From positions 1 through 38,021 of the forward strand of contig CAMLSI010000003.1 in NCBI GenBank assembly GCA_946482585.1: 38,021 nt of DNA, written 5' to 3'. Position numbers and translations under genes: made by a program. The notes below the pieces were generated by a model. It did no database searches, was not told the origin of the DNA, and saw nothing but the letters and a program-made list of their open reading frames with translations. Below, piece after piece: positions 15,822-23,817 of the stretch; position 1 is the stretch's first letter; every line of letters starts with the position of its first letter. The stretch comes from an uncultured Lysobacteraceae bacterium (lineage in GTDB: Bacteria; Pseudomonadota; Gammaproteobacteria; Xanthomonadales; Rhodanobacteraceae).

Positions 15822-17528
15822 ATGTTTGCGATTCCGGAAGCCTCGCTCGTCCCCGGTCCGTCGGTTGCCGTCGAACCGGCGTGCCGCCGACTTTTGCGGC
15901 GTGCTGCGGCGTCACTGATCGTACTGTTCGCGGCCTGCGGTTTTCCGGTATCGGCTGCGGACTATTTCGTCTGCGACTGCGCGTCGGGTGCCGCCATCGC
16001 GTGCGTCGTCGGCAACGATGCCGCGGCGGGCACGTCGCCGGCGACGGCATGGCGCAGCTACGACCGGGCCCAGGATGCGTGGTCCGGCCTGGCTGCGGGC
16101 GACAGCCTTCGCTTCTGCCGCGGCGGCGTGTTTCCGATCGCCGGCAGCACGCAATGGTTGAATGAGCAGTGCACCGCGGCGCAGCGATGTACCGTCGAGG
16201 CCTACTCGGCAAGCTGGGCATCCGGCAGCGAAGCGCGGCCGCGCCTGGTCCAATCCAGCGGCCACGGTTTCAATTTCGCCAATGCGGGCGACGCCGCGCA
16301 GGACGGCGGGTATCGCGTGCGCGACCTCGACGTGGCCTGCACCGCCTGCAGCAATGACGATTGGGGGATCTTTCTTTTCAACGACGTCGACGACGTGCGT
16401 TTCGAACGACTGCGCATCAGCGGCTTCGGCATCGGCGTGCACCTGGCCGGATCCAATGCGTGCGGCAGCGATCCCGCCTGCGACGGGCACAGTTCCCGCA
16501 TCGAACTGCTCGACAGCGAGATCGAAGGCAACCGGGCGCAGGGATGGCTCGGCGCGGGCGACGACCTGCTGCTCTCCGGCAATCGCTTCGCGGGCAACGG
16601 CACCGGCACGGTATTTCAGCACAATGTGTACTTGAGCCAGTCCAACGGTCCGACGCATCGCGTGCGCGTGCTGCGCAACGAACTGTATCGTTCCGCCGCG
16701 GTCGCCAGCGGCAATTGCCAGGGCGGGTCGTTCGCGGTTCACGGCGAGCACACGGATCTGCTGATCGAAGGAAATCTGATCCGCGAAGACGTGGGCGCCG
16801 CCGATCCGGCCTGCTGGGGACTGGGCGTCACGCCTGCCTACGCGACGCCGGAGGGCTTCGTGCGCACCGTCATCCGCGGCAACACGTTCCGCAACGTCGG
16901 CAATGTCGCGATCGCGCTCGCGAGTTGCCAGGACTGCGTGGTCGAGAACAATGTCATCGTGAGCGAACAGAGTTTCGGCGGCATCGGCATCGCGGCACCG
17001 GCCGTCGCGCGCGCGACCGACGATCTGCCGATGACGCGCCTGACGATCCGCAACAACGCGCTCTACCTGACGGCGGCGTCCAGCATCGGCATCCGGCTCG
17101 GCGATGAAGGCAATCAACACGTCGTCGTCAGCAATGCGCTACAGAGCACGACGTCCAGCGGTTCGTGGTCCTGTCTGTCGCTCAACCTTGCATTCGGCGC
17201 GTATGCCGCCGTCGACAACAATGTCTGCGGTTTCGTGGCCGGCCCGGGGCGCGAATGGGAGCAGGGTTCCGGCGCGCTCGCGTCCTGGCGCGCCGCATCC
17301 GGTTTCGACATGGCCTCGAGCGCGTCACTGCCGGGCTTCGCCGCGCCTGCCGCGCCGGACTACATGCTCGAGGCCGCTTCTGCGGCAGCCGCGATCGTCG
17401 GTACAGGTCATCCGCTGGCGAGTTCGCCGCTGGAGTTCTATGGTGGGCCGCGGAATCCGCCGCCGGATGCCGGGGCCTATCAGTTCGGCACGACGGACCT
17501 GCTGTTCGGCGACGATTTCGGCGGCTGA
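15822..17528 (+). CDS. Secreted parallel beta-helix protein
   Basis: This 568-residue protein starts at MFAIPEASLV with AGAGG 6 nt upstream. It has a long signal sequence (hydrophobic ASLIVLFAACGFPVSA near residue 30-47). The mature region is a right-handed beta-helix with many N-x-F/I turns (LLLSGNRFAGNGTG, VIRGNTFRNVGN, LTIRNNALYL), a fold typical of polysaccharide lyases, epimerases and adhesins. Cysteine pairs are frequent (CDC, CTAC, NACGSDPAC, CQDC), consistent with an exported, disulfide-bonded protein. No catalytic residues can be assigned. It ends DLLFGDDFGG, similar to the end of the secreted protein at 28491. The open frame extends upstream through the spacer but without coding character. 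Confidence 0.87.
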   Translation: MFAIPEASLVPGPSVAVEPACRRLLRRAAASLIVLFAACGFPVSAADYFVCDCASGAAIACVVGNDAAAGTSPATAWRSYDRAQDAWSGLAAGDSLRFCRGGVFPIAGSTQWLNEQCTAAQRCTVEAYSASWASGSEARPRLVQSSGHGFNFANAGDAAQDGGYRVRDLDVACTACSNDDWGIFLFNDVDDVRFERLRISGFGIGVHLAGSNACGSDPACDGHSSRIELLDSEIEGNRAQGWLGAGDDLLLSGNRFAGNGTGTVFQHNVYLSQSNGPTHRVRVLRNELYRSAAVASGNCQGGSFAVHGEHTDLLIEGNLIREDVGAADPACWGLGVTPAYATPEGFVRTVIRGNTFRNVGNVAIALASCQDCVVENNVIVSEQSFGGIGIAAPAVARATDDLPMTRLTIRNNALYLTAASSIGIRLGDEGNQHVVVSNALQSTTSSGSWSCLSLNLAFGAYAAVDNNVCGFVAGPGREWEQGSGALASWRAASGFDMASSASLPGFAAPAAPDYMLEAASAAAAIVGTGHPLASSPLEFYGGPRNPPPDAGAYQFGTTDLLFGDDFGG

Positions 17529-17649
17529 GTATCCCGGCGATCCATGAGCCCGTCGCGTTGTCGGCTGCGGGGCGGCGGGCAACTCTTGCGGATCGATAGC
17601 CGATGACGCCTGTAGCTCGAATCGTCGACGAGACGACGCGTGCAGTCGG

Positions 17650-17916
17650 TTATGCGGAGACGCTGTGGCTGGATTCCAGGATGTCCCGCAATCGGGCCGC
17701 GATCATCTGGCGCCCGCGCAGGCTTTGGCCAAGCGTCCTGCTGTCGGCCGTCGCAGCGGGCGGCACTAGCAGCGACAGCGTGGCGATCTCTTCGGTGACC
17801 TGATCGAGCATTCCGCGGAGCGATGTGCGGACAGCGGGCGAGGTTGCGGCTTGCGACAGCAAATCGGGCGCCGAGAGAAGCTCGACGACGTCTTCGACAG
17901 CACTGTATTCGGCCAT
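17650..17916 (-). CDS. Small protein of unknown function (88 aa)
   Basis: The product is an acidic, helical, soluble protein (MAEYSAVEDVVELLSAPDLL...) with no membrane segment or signal. GGGAG lies about 6 nt before the ATG, which with the balanced composition supports it as real. It is followed in sequence order by another small gene upstream (17984-18199) on the same strand, 67 nt apart, so they may be co-transcribed. I recognise no family. Confidence 0.65.
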   Translation of the reverse strand: MAEYSAVEDVVELLSAPDLLSQAATSPAVRTSLRGMLDQVTEEIATLSLLVPPAATADSRTLGQSLRGRQMIAARLRDILESSHSVSA

Positions 17917-17983
17917 GGCTGGCTCCCGACGTGCAGGAGCTCATTATTGCCAGGCGCATGCGCGCTGAATACGGGACTTCCCC

Positions 17984-18199
17984 CTACGGGTGCGCGCCGA
18001 CTTCCCGGGTGGCCAACAGCAGGTCGAGCTCGTCACAGGCTTGAGCCCAGCGCAGGCGAAGACGATCGAGTGCGGGTGTGTCGACCGTCCTGGCGAGCAT
18101 CGTCTTGATGTAGGCGCCGCGCGCCTCGTGCTCGGCATGCCTCGCGCGCTCGAGCGCCTGGTCGAGTCCGCTACAGAATGGTGCTGAGTTCTCGCGCAT
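17984..18199 (-). CDS. Small helical protein of unknown function (about 71 aa)
   Basis: From ATG 18199 the product is MRENSAPFCSGLDQALERAR and so on, with strong amphipathic helix character (ARHAEHEARGAYIKTML; RLRLRWAQACDELDLLLATR). A GGGGCGGG stretch precedes this ATG; ATG 18217 and GTG 18226 are upstream alternatives without ribosome sites. Function is unknown. It sits between the other small gene and the repeat-filled spacer. Confidence 0.55.
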   Translation of the reverse strand: MRENSAPFCSGLDQALERARHAEHEARGAYIKTMLARTVDTPALDRLRLRWAQACDELDLLLATREVGAHP

Positions 18200-18421
18200 G
18201 CCCGCCCCGACGATCATGAACGGCACTATTGTGATCGTGATGGCCTCGTGAAATCTGTGACGATTTCGCCGCGTGCCGCGTCAGCACCGCCCTATCGCAT
18301 CGGCAGTTTGCTGTCTGCTTCATTCGGCGAATGTTCCGGTTGCGACGAGAGCATGAAGCGGCCTGTTCGATGTCGTCACCACCAAGCGGAGGGGAACGGT
18401 GGCGGGGAACGGCGGGGAACG

Positions 18422-18620
18422 GGGACACCCACTTCGTGGATTCGCTGCATTGCCGAATGGTGGGTGTCCCAATCTCGGCCGGATTCGCTGCATTGCCGAA
18501 TGGTGGGTGTCCCGATCTTGGCCGCCGCGTTGCCGAATGGTGGGTGTCCCAATCTCGGCCTGAATGGTGGGTGTCCCAATCTCGGCCTCCCAATCTCGGC
18601 CGCCGAATGGTGGGTGTCCC
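18422..18620. repeat. Tandem/dispersed GAATGGTGGGTGTCCC repeat cluster
   Basis: Five copies contain GAATGGTGGGTGTCCC: starting at 18455, 18499, 18535, 18562 and 18605. Four are followed by AATCTCGGCC or GATCTTGGCC, and three are preceded by an ATTGCC or GTTGCC block. One inverted GGGACACCCAC copy (18422-18432) pairs with 18460-18470. An extra CCCAATCTCGGCC fragment lies at 18589-18601. Spacing varies from 27 to 44 bp, so this is not a simple fixed-period tandem repeat. Confidence 0.9.
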
Positions 18621-18660
18621 GTTCTGATTCCGTTCTGATTCGTTCTGATTCGTTCTGATT
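18620..18660. repeat. Short tandem repeat of CGTTCTGATT
   Basis: Four units of CGTTCTGATT, the first with an extra C, follow directly after the last copy of the GGTGGGTGTCCC cluster. The period is 10 bp (11 bp for the first unit), which suggests slippage-prone sequence. Confidence 0.9.
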
Positions 18661-18825
18661 CCCGCCCGCCATCGCCTCGATGCACGCGCCAGGAGTGCCC
18701 CGGAAGCAGGAATGTCTTTTCGCAGCCCGCTCCCGCCGGCGCGTCGTTCGGGAAACAAGAATCGGATGGGAGCCGGCGACAGCGATCGATACGGTGGCGG
18801 GACACCATCGACGCAGGAGCGGGAA

Positions 18826-19596
18826 ATGCAGGTACTTACCGACAAAGTGGCCATCGTGACCGGTGCCAGTTCGGGAATCGGGCTCGCCACGGCCCGGCTG
18901 TTCGCGCGCGAGGGCGCCAAGGTGGTCGTAGGCGCGCGTCGCAAGGATGTGCTCGATGCGCTGGTCGCCGAGATCGAAGCCGCCGGCGGCCAGGCCATTG
19001 CAGTGGCCGGCGACATCAGGGATGAAGCACTGGCGAAAGATCTCGTCGATACCGCCGTGCGGCGCTTCGGCGGACTGGACATTGCGTTCAACAACGCAGG
19101 CACCGTCGGCACGATGGGGCCGGTTGCCGACATCTCGCTCGAGCAGTGGCGCGAGACGATCGACACCAATCTGACGAGCGCGTTCCTCGGTGCGAAGTAT
19201 CAGGTCCCGGCGATGCTCGCGCGGGGCGGCGGCTCTCTCGTTTTCACGTCGTCGTTCGTGGGCTGGACCGCCGGATTTCCCGGAATGGCCGCCTACGCGG
19301 CCAGCAAGGCCGGCATGATCGGACTGACCCAGGTCCTCGCCGCGGAGTACGGCGCAAAGGGCATCCGTGCCAACGCCGTGCTGCCCGGGGGCACCGATAC
19401 GCCGATGAATGTCGCCAATCTTCCCGATGCGCCGGAAGGCACACGTGATTTCATCGAAAACCTGCATGCGCTCAGGCGCCTCGCGCAGCCGGAAGAAATT
19501 GCCCGGTCGGTGCTTCATCTCGCTTCGGATGCATCGAGCTTCATCACCGGCATCGCGCTGCTCGTGGACGGCGGAGTGTCCATCCATAGGGCATGA
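18826..19596 (+). CDS. Short-chain dehydrogenase/reductase (classical SDR)
   Basis: This 256-residue NAD(P)-dependent oxidoreductase shows the Rossmann motif TGASSGIG (12-19), NNAG (89-92), the catalytic Ser near 142-143 (FTSSF) and Y157-x3-K161 (YAASK). GARRKD after strand 2 suggests NADP(H) preference. The C-terminal ITGIALLVDGG is typical of FabG-like members. AGGAG lies 7 nt upstream of ATG 18826; the upstream part of the open frame belongs to the repeat spacer. The substrate is unknown. Confidence 0.93.
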   Translation: MQVLTDKVAIVTGASSGIGLATARLFAREGAKVVVGARRKDVLDALVAEIEAAGGQAIAVAGDIRDEALAKDLVDTAVRRFGGLDIAFNNAGTVGTMGPVADISLEQWRETIDTNLTSAFLGAKYQVPAMLARGGGSLVFTSSFVGWTAGFPGMAAYAASKAGMIGLTQVLAAEYGAKGIRANAVLPGGTDTPMNVANLPDAPEGTRDFIENLHALRRLAQPEEIARSVLHLASDASSFITGIALLVDGGVSIHRA

Positions 19597-19974
19597 CTGG
19601 CGCCGCACATGCGAATCGCAAGCGAATGGGACATCCACCAATCGTGGACCGATTCGCCATTCGAACAACGATGGCGCGGAATTCGCGCATTCGCTTGCGC
19701 GTCGGCCATTGTGCGCAGCGGCGGAGACGGGATCTGCGCCAGTCCCACCGCCAAGCCACTGGCTCCGTGTCCGCGGGACGGAGCACGGTTCCTACGGCTG
19801 ATCCGCGAATTCCGGCAGCGCTGCGGGAGGCCCGGAGTCGGCTTCGGCGGTCGAGGCCGAGGTCATGAGGTTGGCGCAATCCGCCGATCGTCTGGCGCGT
19901 TCCGCGAGTTGCCGCATGGGTCCCCGAGGCTACATTGACTGCCTTCTCCTCGACGACGATCTTCCAGGCCCACC
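19597..19974. other. Spacer with an inverted-repeat element
   Basis: No gene is supported between the two dehydrogenases. The first third holds an 83-bp element bounded by 12-bp perfect inverted repeats (19617-19699); the rest shows nothing I can assign. Confidence 0.5.
19617..19699. repeat. 83-bp element with 12-bp terminal inverted repeats and GGGACATCCACCA core
   Basis: CGCAAGCGAATG (19617-19628) and CATTCGCTTGCG (19688-19699) are perfect inverted repeats. Inside, GGGACATCCACCA (19628-19640) matches the core of the repeat clusters at 15.2 kb and 18.5 kb, and CGAATGG/CCATTCG forms a nested inverted repeat. It lies 20 bp after a stop codon. Confidence 0.75.
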
Positions 19975-20778
19975 ATGAGCATCATTCTCGTCACCGGCGC
20001 TTCCTCGGGTATCGGAAAGGCTGCAGCGCTGGCTCTGGTCCGGAAAGGACACACGGTCTACGTGGCTGCGCGCCGCCTGGACGCGATGCGAGAGCTGGAA
20101 CAGCAGGGAGCGATCCCTCTTCGCATGGACATCACCATCGAGGCCGAGGTCTCCGGCGCGGTCGGCCGGATTGCGGGCGAGCACGGCGGCGTCGACGTGC
20201 TGATCAACAACGCGGGCTTCGGCATGTACGGATCGGTGGAAGAAACCTCCATCGACGACGCGCGCTACCAGTTCGAGGTCAACCTGTTCGGGATGGCGCG
20301 TCTGACCCAGCTCCTGATCCCGTCGATGCGGACGCGGAACAAGGGAACCATCATCAACGTGTCGTCGATGGGCGGAAAGATCTACACGCCCCTGGGCGCC
20401 TGGTACCACGCGACCAAGCACGCGCTCGAAGGCTGGAGCGACTGCCTGCGTCTCGAGCTGAAACCGTTCGGCATCCGCGTGGTCATCGTCGAGCCGGGCA
20501 TCATCGCCACGGAATTCGGCAACGTGATGACGCAGCCGATGCTGGAGCGTTCCGGCCGCGGCGCGTACGGCGGATTGGCGCAGGCGATCGCCGCGTCCAC
20601 CGTTCCCATGTCGCCGCCGTCGGTCGTCGCCGATGCCATCGTCCGGGCCGTCGAGGCAATGCGCCCGAAGACGCGCTACGTCGCCGGCAAGCTGGCGCGG
20701 CCACTCCTGTTCGCGCGCAAGTATTTCGGCGATCGCCTCTATGATCGCCTGATCATGAGCCAGATCGGCCGACCATGA
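19975..20778 (+). CDS. Short-chain dehydrogenase/reductase, coupled to an AraC regulator
   Basis: This 267-residue SDR has TGASSGIG (7-14), NNAG (78-81), Ser130 and Y144-x3-K148 (YHATK). The VYVAARRLD segment suggests NADP binding, and the longer C-terminal region (VADAIVRAVEAMRPKTRYVAG) resembles the SDR subgroup acting on retinol-, steroid- or acyl-type substrates. The ribosome site is weak. Its stop overlaps the ATG of the next gene (ATGA at 20775-20778), so the enzyme and the AraC-type regulator are made from one message. Confidence 0.93.
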   Translation: MSIILVTGASSGIGKAAALALVRKGHTVYVAARRLDAMRELEQQGAIPLRMDITIEAEVSGAVGRIAGEHGGVDVLINNAGFGMYGSVEETSIDDARYQFEVNLFGMARLTQLLIPSMRTRNKGTIINVSSMGGKIYTPLGAWYHATKHALEGWSDCLRLELKPFGIRVVIVEPGIIATEFGNVMTQPMLERSGRGAYGGLAQAIAASTVPMSPPSVVADAIVRAVEAMRPKTRYVAGKLARPLLFARKYFGDRLYDRLIMSQIGRP

Positions 20779-21779
20779 CACGCAACGCGACGTTTCCGAT
20801 CGAGCCGGGCTGGCGCCTTCTGCTGAAGGACCTGGGCCTTCGTGCGGACCGCGTGCTGCGGCGCGCCGGCTTGCCCGAAGACCTGTTCTCGCGTCCGCAG
20901 AGCGGATTGACGACGGCGGACTATTTTCGCCTGTGGCAAAGCCTGGACGCGGAAGCCGGCGATCCGCTGTTTCCGCTGCGACTGGTCGAGGCGATCCCGG
21001 CGGAAGCCTTCGTCCCGCCGATCTTCGCGGCGTTGTGCAGCGCGAACATGATGCAGGCAGCCCAGCGGCTGGCGACGTACAAGAAACTCATCGCGCCCAT
21101 GCGACTGGTCGCGGCGGTCGGGCGTCGCGGCGAGCTGTCGCTTTCCCCGCAATGGCTGGAGGCGCACGGCGACGTGCCGTTCGTCGTCGTGGCCGTCGAG
21201 CTCGCGTTCCTGATGCGGCTGATCCGTCTCGCCACGCGGGAACCCGTCTCGGCGACGAAGGTGACGCTGCCGCAGTTGCCGCCGCGGGCGCAGATCGCCG
21301 CGTATTCGGCGTTCTTCGGTGTTGCCGTGCGCCGGGGCGAGACCGCTTGCCTGACGCTGTCGGCGAGCGATGCGAATCGTCCGTTCCTCACGGCGAACGA
21401 TGCGATGTGGCAGGTGTTCGAGCCGGATCTGCGCAAGCGCCTGGGCGAACTGGATGCATCGGCGACGACCCGGCAGCGGGTGCGATCCGCATTGCTCGAA
21501 CTGCTGCCCGGCGGACTGTCCGGCATCGAGGCCGTGGCGAACCGACTGTCTATGAGCAAACGCACGCTGCAACGTCGCCTGGAAGCGGAAGGCGACAACT
21601 TCCGGATGCTGGTCAATCGCACGCGCGAGGACCTGGCATGGCACTACCTCACGCAAACGGCCCTCCCGGTCGGCGAGATCGGTTTTCTGCTGGGCTTCGA
21701 AGACCCGAACTCGTTCTTCCGCGCTTTCCAGGAATGGACCGGAAAGACCCCTCATGCGGCGCGGAGATCCATGCATTGA
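20775..21779 (+). CDS. AraC-family transcriptional regulator with OruR/ArgR-type N-terminal domain
   Basis: The 334-residue product has an N-terminal ligand-binding region (about 20-205) of the Arabinose_bd/OruR type (LKDLGLRADRVLRRAGLPEDLF at the start) and a C-terminal pair of helix-turn-helix motifs (about 240-330: GIEAVANRLSMSKRTLQRRL and VGEIGFLLGFEDPNSFFRAF). It is translationally coupled to the upstream dehydrogenase, so it probably controls that gene or a related lipid or aromatic pathway. The ligand is unknown. Confidence 0.92.
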   Translation: MTRNATFPIEPGWRLLLKDLGLRADRVLRRAGLPEDLFSRPQSGLTTADYFRLWQSLDAEAGDPLFPLRLVEAIPAEAFVPPIFAALCSANMMQAAQRLATYKKLIAPMRLVAAVGRRGELSLSPQWLEAHGDVPFVVVAVELAFLMRLIRLATREPVSATKVTLPQLPPRAQIAAYSAFFGVAVRRGETACLTLSASDANRPFLTANDAMWQVFEPDLRKRLGELDASATTRQRVRSALLELLPGGLSGIEAVANRLSMSKRTLQRRLEAEGDNFRMLVNRTREDLAWHYLTQTALPVGEIGFLLGFEDPNSFFRAFQEWTGKTPHAARRSMH

Positions 21780-21987
21780 TGTGCCGACAGCGCGAATAGG
21801 GGCGGCCACGGTTTTGCGCGAACGTGGATTGCACGCCGGATGCCTTCATGGAATTGCGCTGCGCCCGCGAGCGCAGGGTGAAGCGCTCGGCCGGTGGATG
21901 TCCCATGTCGCCATCCGGCGACGTTCACCACACAACGGCGACTTGTCGCCTGTCACAGTAGTGCCGGACTTTCCCGGAGCACGCCAG

Positions 21988-23001
21988 ATGGCTCGTCGCA
22001 CGCCGCCCGGTCCCATGGCATCGCCGGATGAAGAACTCGGCGAGATCGCCTATCCCGGCGAGACGGAACTCGCGCGGGAAATGGCGGATCTCATCGAGGC
22101 GTTCGTGCGCCGGCGCGACGGAGCGGGGCCGTATCGTCGCGACGTGCATCCGAAAGCGCACGGATGCATCCACGCGACGCTGGCGGTGAGCGATGACCTG
22201 CCGGCGGCGTGGGAGACCGACCTGTTCCGCGCGGGCGCATCGTACGAAGCCTGGGTGCGATTCTCGAATTCGGCACCGAAGCCGCGCAGCGATCAGCGGC
22301 TGGATGCGCGCGGCATGGCCGTGAAGGTGCTCGGACCGAAGGGAAAGCGTCTGCGTCACGATGCGGCGTTTCCGAACGCCTGCGATTTCATTGCGATCAA
22401 CTATCCGCGGTTCTTCATCGCGGATCCGCGCGACTACCTGACCTTCATCCGTCGCGGATTGAGCTCGCAGTGGTGGGAACGTCTGGCGGCGCCGCTCGCG
22501 CTGGGCATCAAGGGCGCGGCGATCGCGACGGCGGCCGCGGGACAGCCGCTCGCCCCGCTGCATCGCACGCGATTCTGGTCGACGGTGCCTTATGTGTGGG
22601 GCCGCGGCGCGGACCGGCGCGCGATCAAATATCGCTTCCGGCCGCTCGCCCCCCTGGACGATGCGCCGCTGGGACGCGGAGACGATGCGTTGCGCGAGTC
22701 GTTGCGTCAGGTGCTCACGCACGATGCGGTGGTGTTCGAACTCGCGATCCAGGCGCGTTCGAGTGCGGCGCAGCCCGTCGAGGATCCCACCGTCGAATGG
22801 GACGAGCGCGACGCGCCGTTCGTGCCGGTCGCGCGATTGACGATGGAGCCGCAGGATTTCGCATCGGACGAACGCGACGCGCTCGCGGAACGTCTTGCGT
22901 TCAATCCGTGGCACTGCTCGGCCGATCATCGTCCGCTCGGTGCGGTCAACCGCCTGCGTCTTGCGGTATACGCGCAGATTGCGGCGCTGCGCGGATCGTA
23001 G
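21988..23001 (+). CDS. Catalase-like haem protein
   Basis: This 337-residue protein belongs to the short catalase-related family rather than true catalases of about 480 residues. It shows KAHGC (56-60, with His58 in the distal position), RFSNS (91-95), ACDFIAINYPRFFI (131-144), a KYRFRP segment and the conserved C-terminal FNPWH...HRPLGAVNRLR. Members may act as peroxidases or fatty-acid hydroperoxide enzymes, so catalase activity is not assured. GGAG lies 8 nt upstream of ATG 21988. It ends 9 nt before a strong hairpin. Confidence 0.87.
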   Translation: MARRTPPGPMASPDEELGEIAYPGETELAREMADLIEAFVRRRDGAGPYRRDVHPKAHGCIHATLAVSDDLPAAWETDLFRAGASYEAWVRFSNSAPKPRSDQRLDARGMAVKVLGPKGKRLRHDAAFPNACDFIAINYPRFFIADPRDYLTFIRRGLSSQWWERLAAPLALGIKGAAIATAAAGQPLAPLHRTRFWSTVPYVWGRGADRRAIKYRFRPLAPLDDAPLGRGDDALRESLRQVLTHDAVVFELAIQARSSAAQPVEDPTVEWDERDAPFVPVARLTMEPQDFASDERDALAERLAFNPWHCSADHRPLGAVNRLRLAVYAQIAALRGS

Positions 23002-23009
23002 GCGAGGCA

Positions 23010-23040
23010 GCAAGCCCTCTCGTTGCGATAGAGGGCTTGC
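23010..23040. terminator. Strong bidirectional terminator hairpin
   Basis: GCAAGCCCTCT and AGAGGGCTTGC form a perfect 11-bp stem with a 9-nt loop. It lies between the convergent catalase-like and EF-hand genes and probably serves both. Confidence 0.8.
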
Positions 23041-23096
23041 CGGACTCCGCTTCCCGTGCAGCGCGCGGGCTGCGTCTCGACAGGTCTGGCGCAGAT

Positions 23097-23435
23097 CTAC
23101 TTGCGCTGGTTCGCAGCCTTGTCCTTCTGCTGCTGCGTCGACCATTCGGTGCGCGAGATCTGGCCGTCCTTGTCGGTGTCCACGCGCGCGAGCGTCATGC
23201 CTTGCAGGTGCGCGCCGTCCAGTTCCGTCTGGCTGACGCTGCCGTCGCCGTTCTTGTCGACGGTTTCGAACGGTGTCGTGCTCGCCGGCAGCGGCGTGGT
23301 GACGGGGTTGTTCGCCGGACGCGTGCCCGGATTCGATTCCGACGGCGGAATTTCCGGATTCGCCGGTCTTTCGGCCTGAGCAATGCCGAAGCCGGCCATG
23401 CTCGCGATCGCAAGAATGAGTGCAAAACGTTTCAT
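23097..23435 (-). CDS. Secreted EF-hand protein
   Basis: This 112-residue protein has a signal peptide (1-21, AQA cleavage), a Pro/Asn-rich linker (25-55) and two EF-hand loops: DKNGDGSVSQTE (60-71) and DTDKDGQISRTE (86-97). Both have the acidic ligands and final Glu needed for calcium binding. It is probably a periplasmic calcium sensor or buffer; partners are unknown. AGAGGTG lies about 7 nt upstream, and the leader is unusually A-rich for this genome. The open frame upstream of this ATG is not coding. Confidence 0.92.
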   Translation of the reverse strand: MKRFALILAIASMAGFGIAQAERPANPEIPPSESNPGTRPANNPVTTPLPASTTPFETVDKNGDGSVSQTELDGAHLQGMTLARVDTDKDGQISRTEWSTQQQKDKAANQRK

Positions 23436-23817
23436 GGATTCACCTCTTTTGTAAAAAGTGCCGATCGGCTGCCGACGATGTCGTGACGAGGCACGGCTCG
23501 CTGTCGCATCGGCGCAAGCGACGGCTGCAGGGGAGCGCCTGTTCTCAGGCGCTGCGAGCGTCGTTCGACGCGGATACGCGACGCCGCGATTCGCGGCGCG
23601 CCCGAATGAAGAGCATGCGGCGTGCCAGTCGTCCGTCGGCGGCGCAGCGGTGTTCATCCGTCATTCGACGGACGGTGCTTCACGGCCGGAACGGCAGCGC
23701 GTGCACGCTGCGCCGGCGGACTCGTCATCGGCAGGCGACGATGCTTCCAGCGCGGCGACTTGTCGCAGCAACACCTGCCGCCGGCGTTTCCGTGGATAGT
23801 GGCGGCCGGTTCTGTCG
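23436..23817. other. Divergent spacer between EF-hand and hydrolase genes
   Basis: No gene, dyad or hairpin that I can support. It should hold the promoters of both flanking genes. Confidence 0.4.

Larger units (their letters stand above)
18200..18825. other. Repeat-filled spacer upstream of a short-chain dehydrogenase gene
   Basis: No gene is supported. The middle contains the GGTGGGTGTCCC repeat cluster (18422-18620) and a short tandem array (18620-18660). Long open frames cross it on both strands only because the repeat lacks stop codons; they are repetitive and have no conserved features. Confidence 0.6.

Noticed and set aside
18320..18808. Long open frames across the repeat array, both strands
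   Set aside because: They exist because the repeat has no stop in several frames. The translations are repetitive (DTHHS, WVSQSRP), lack ribosome sites and overlap each other.
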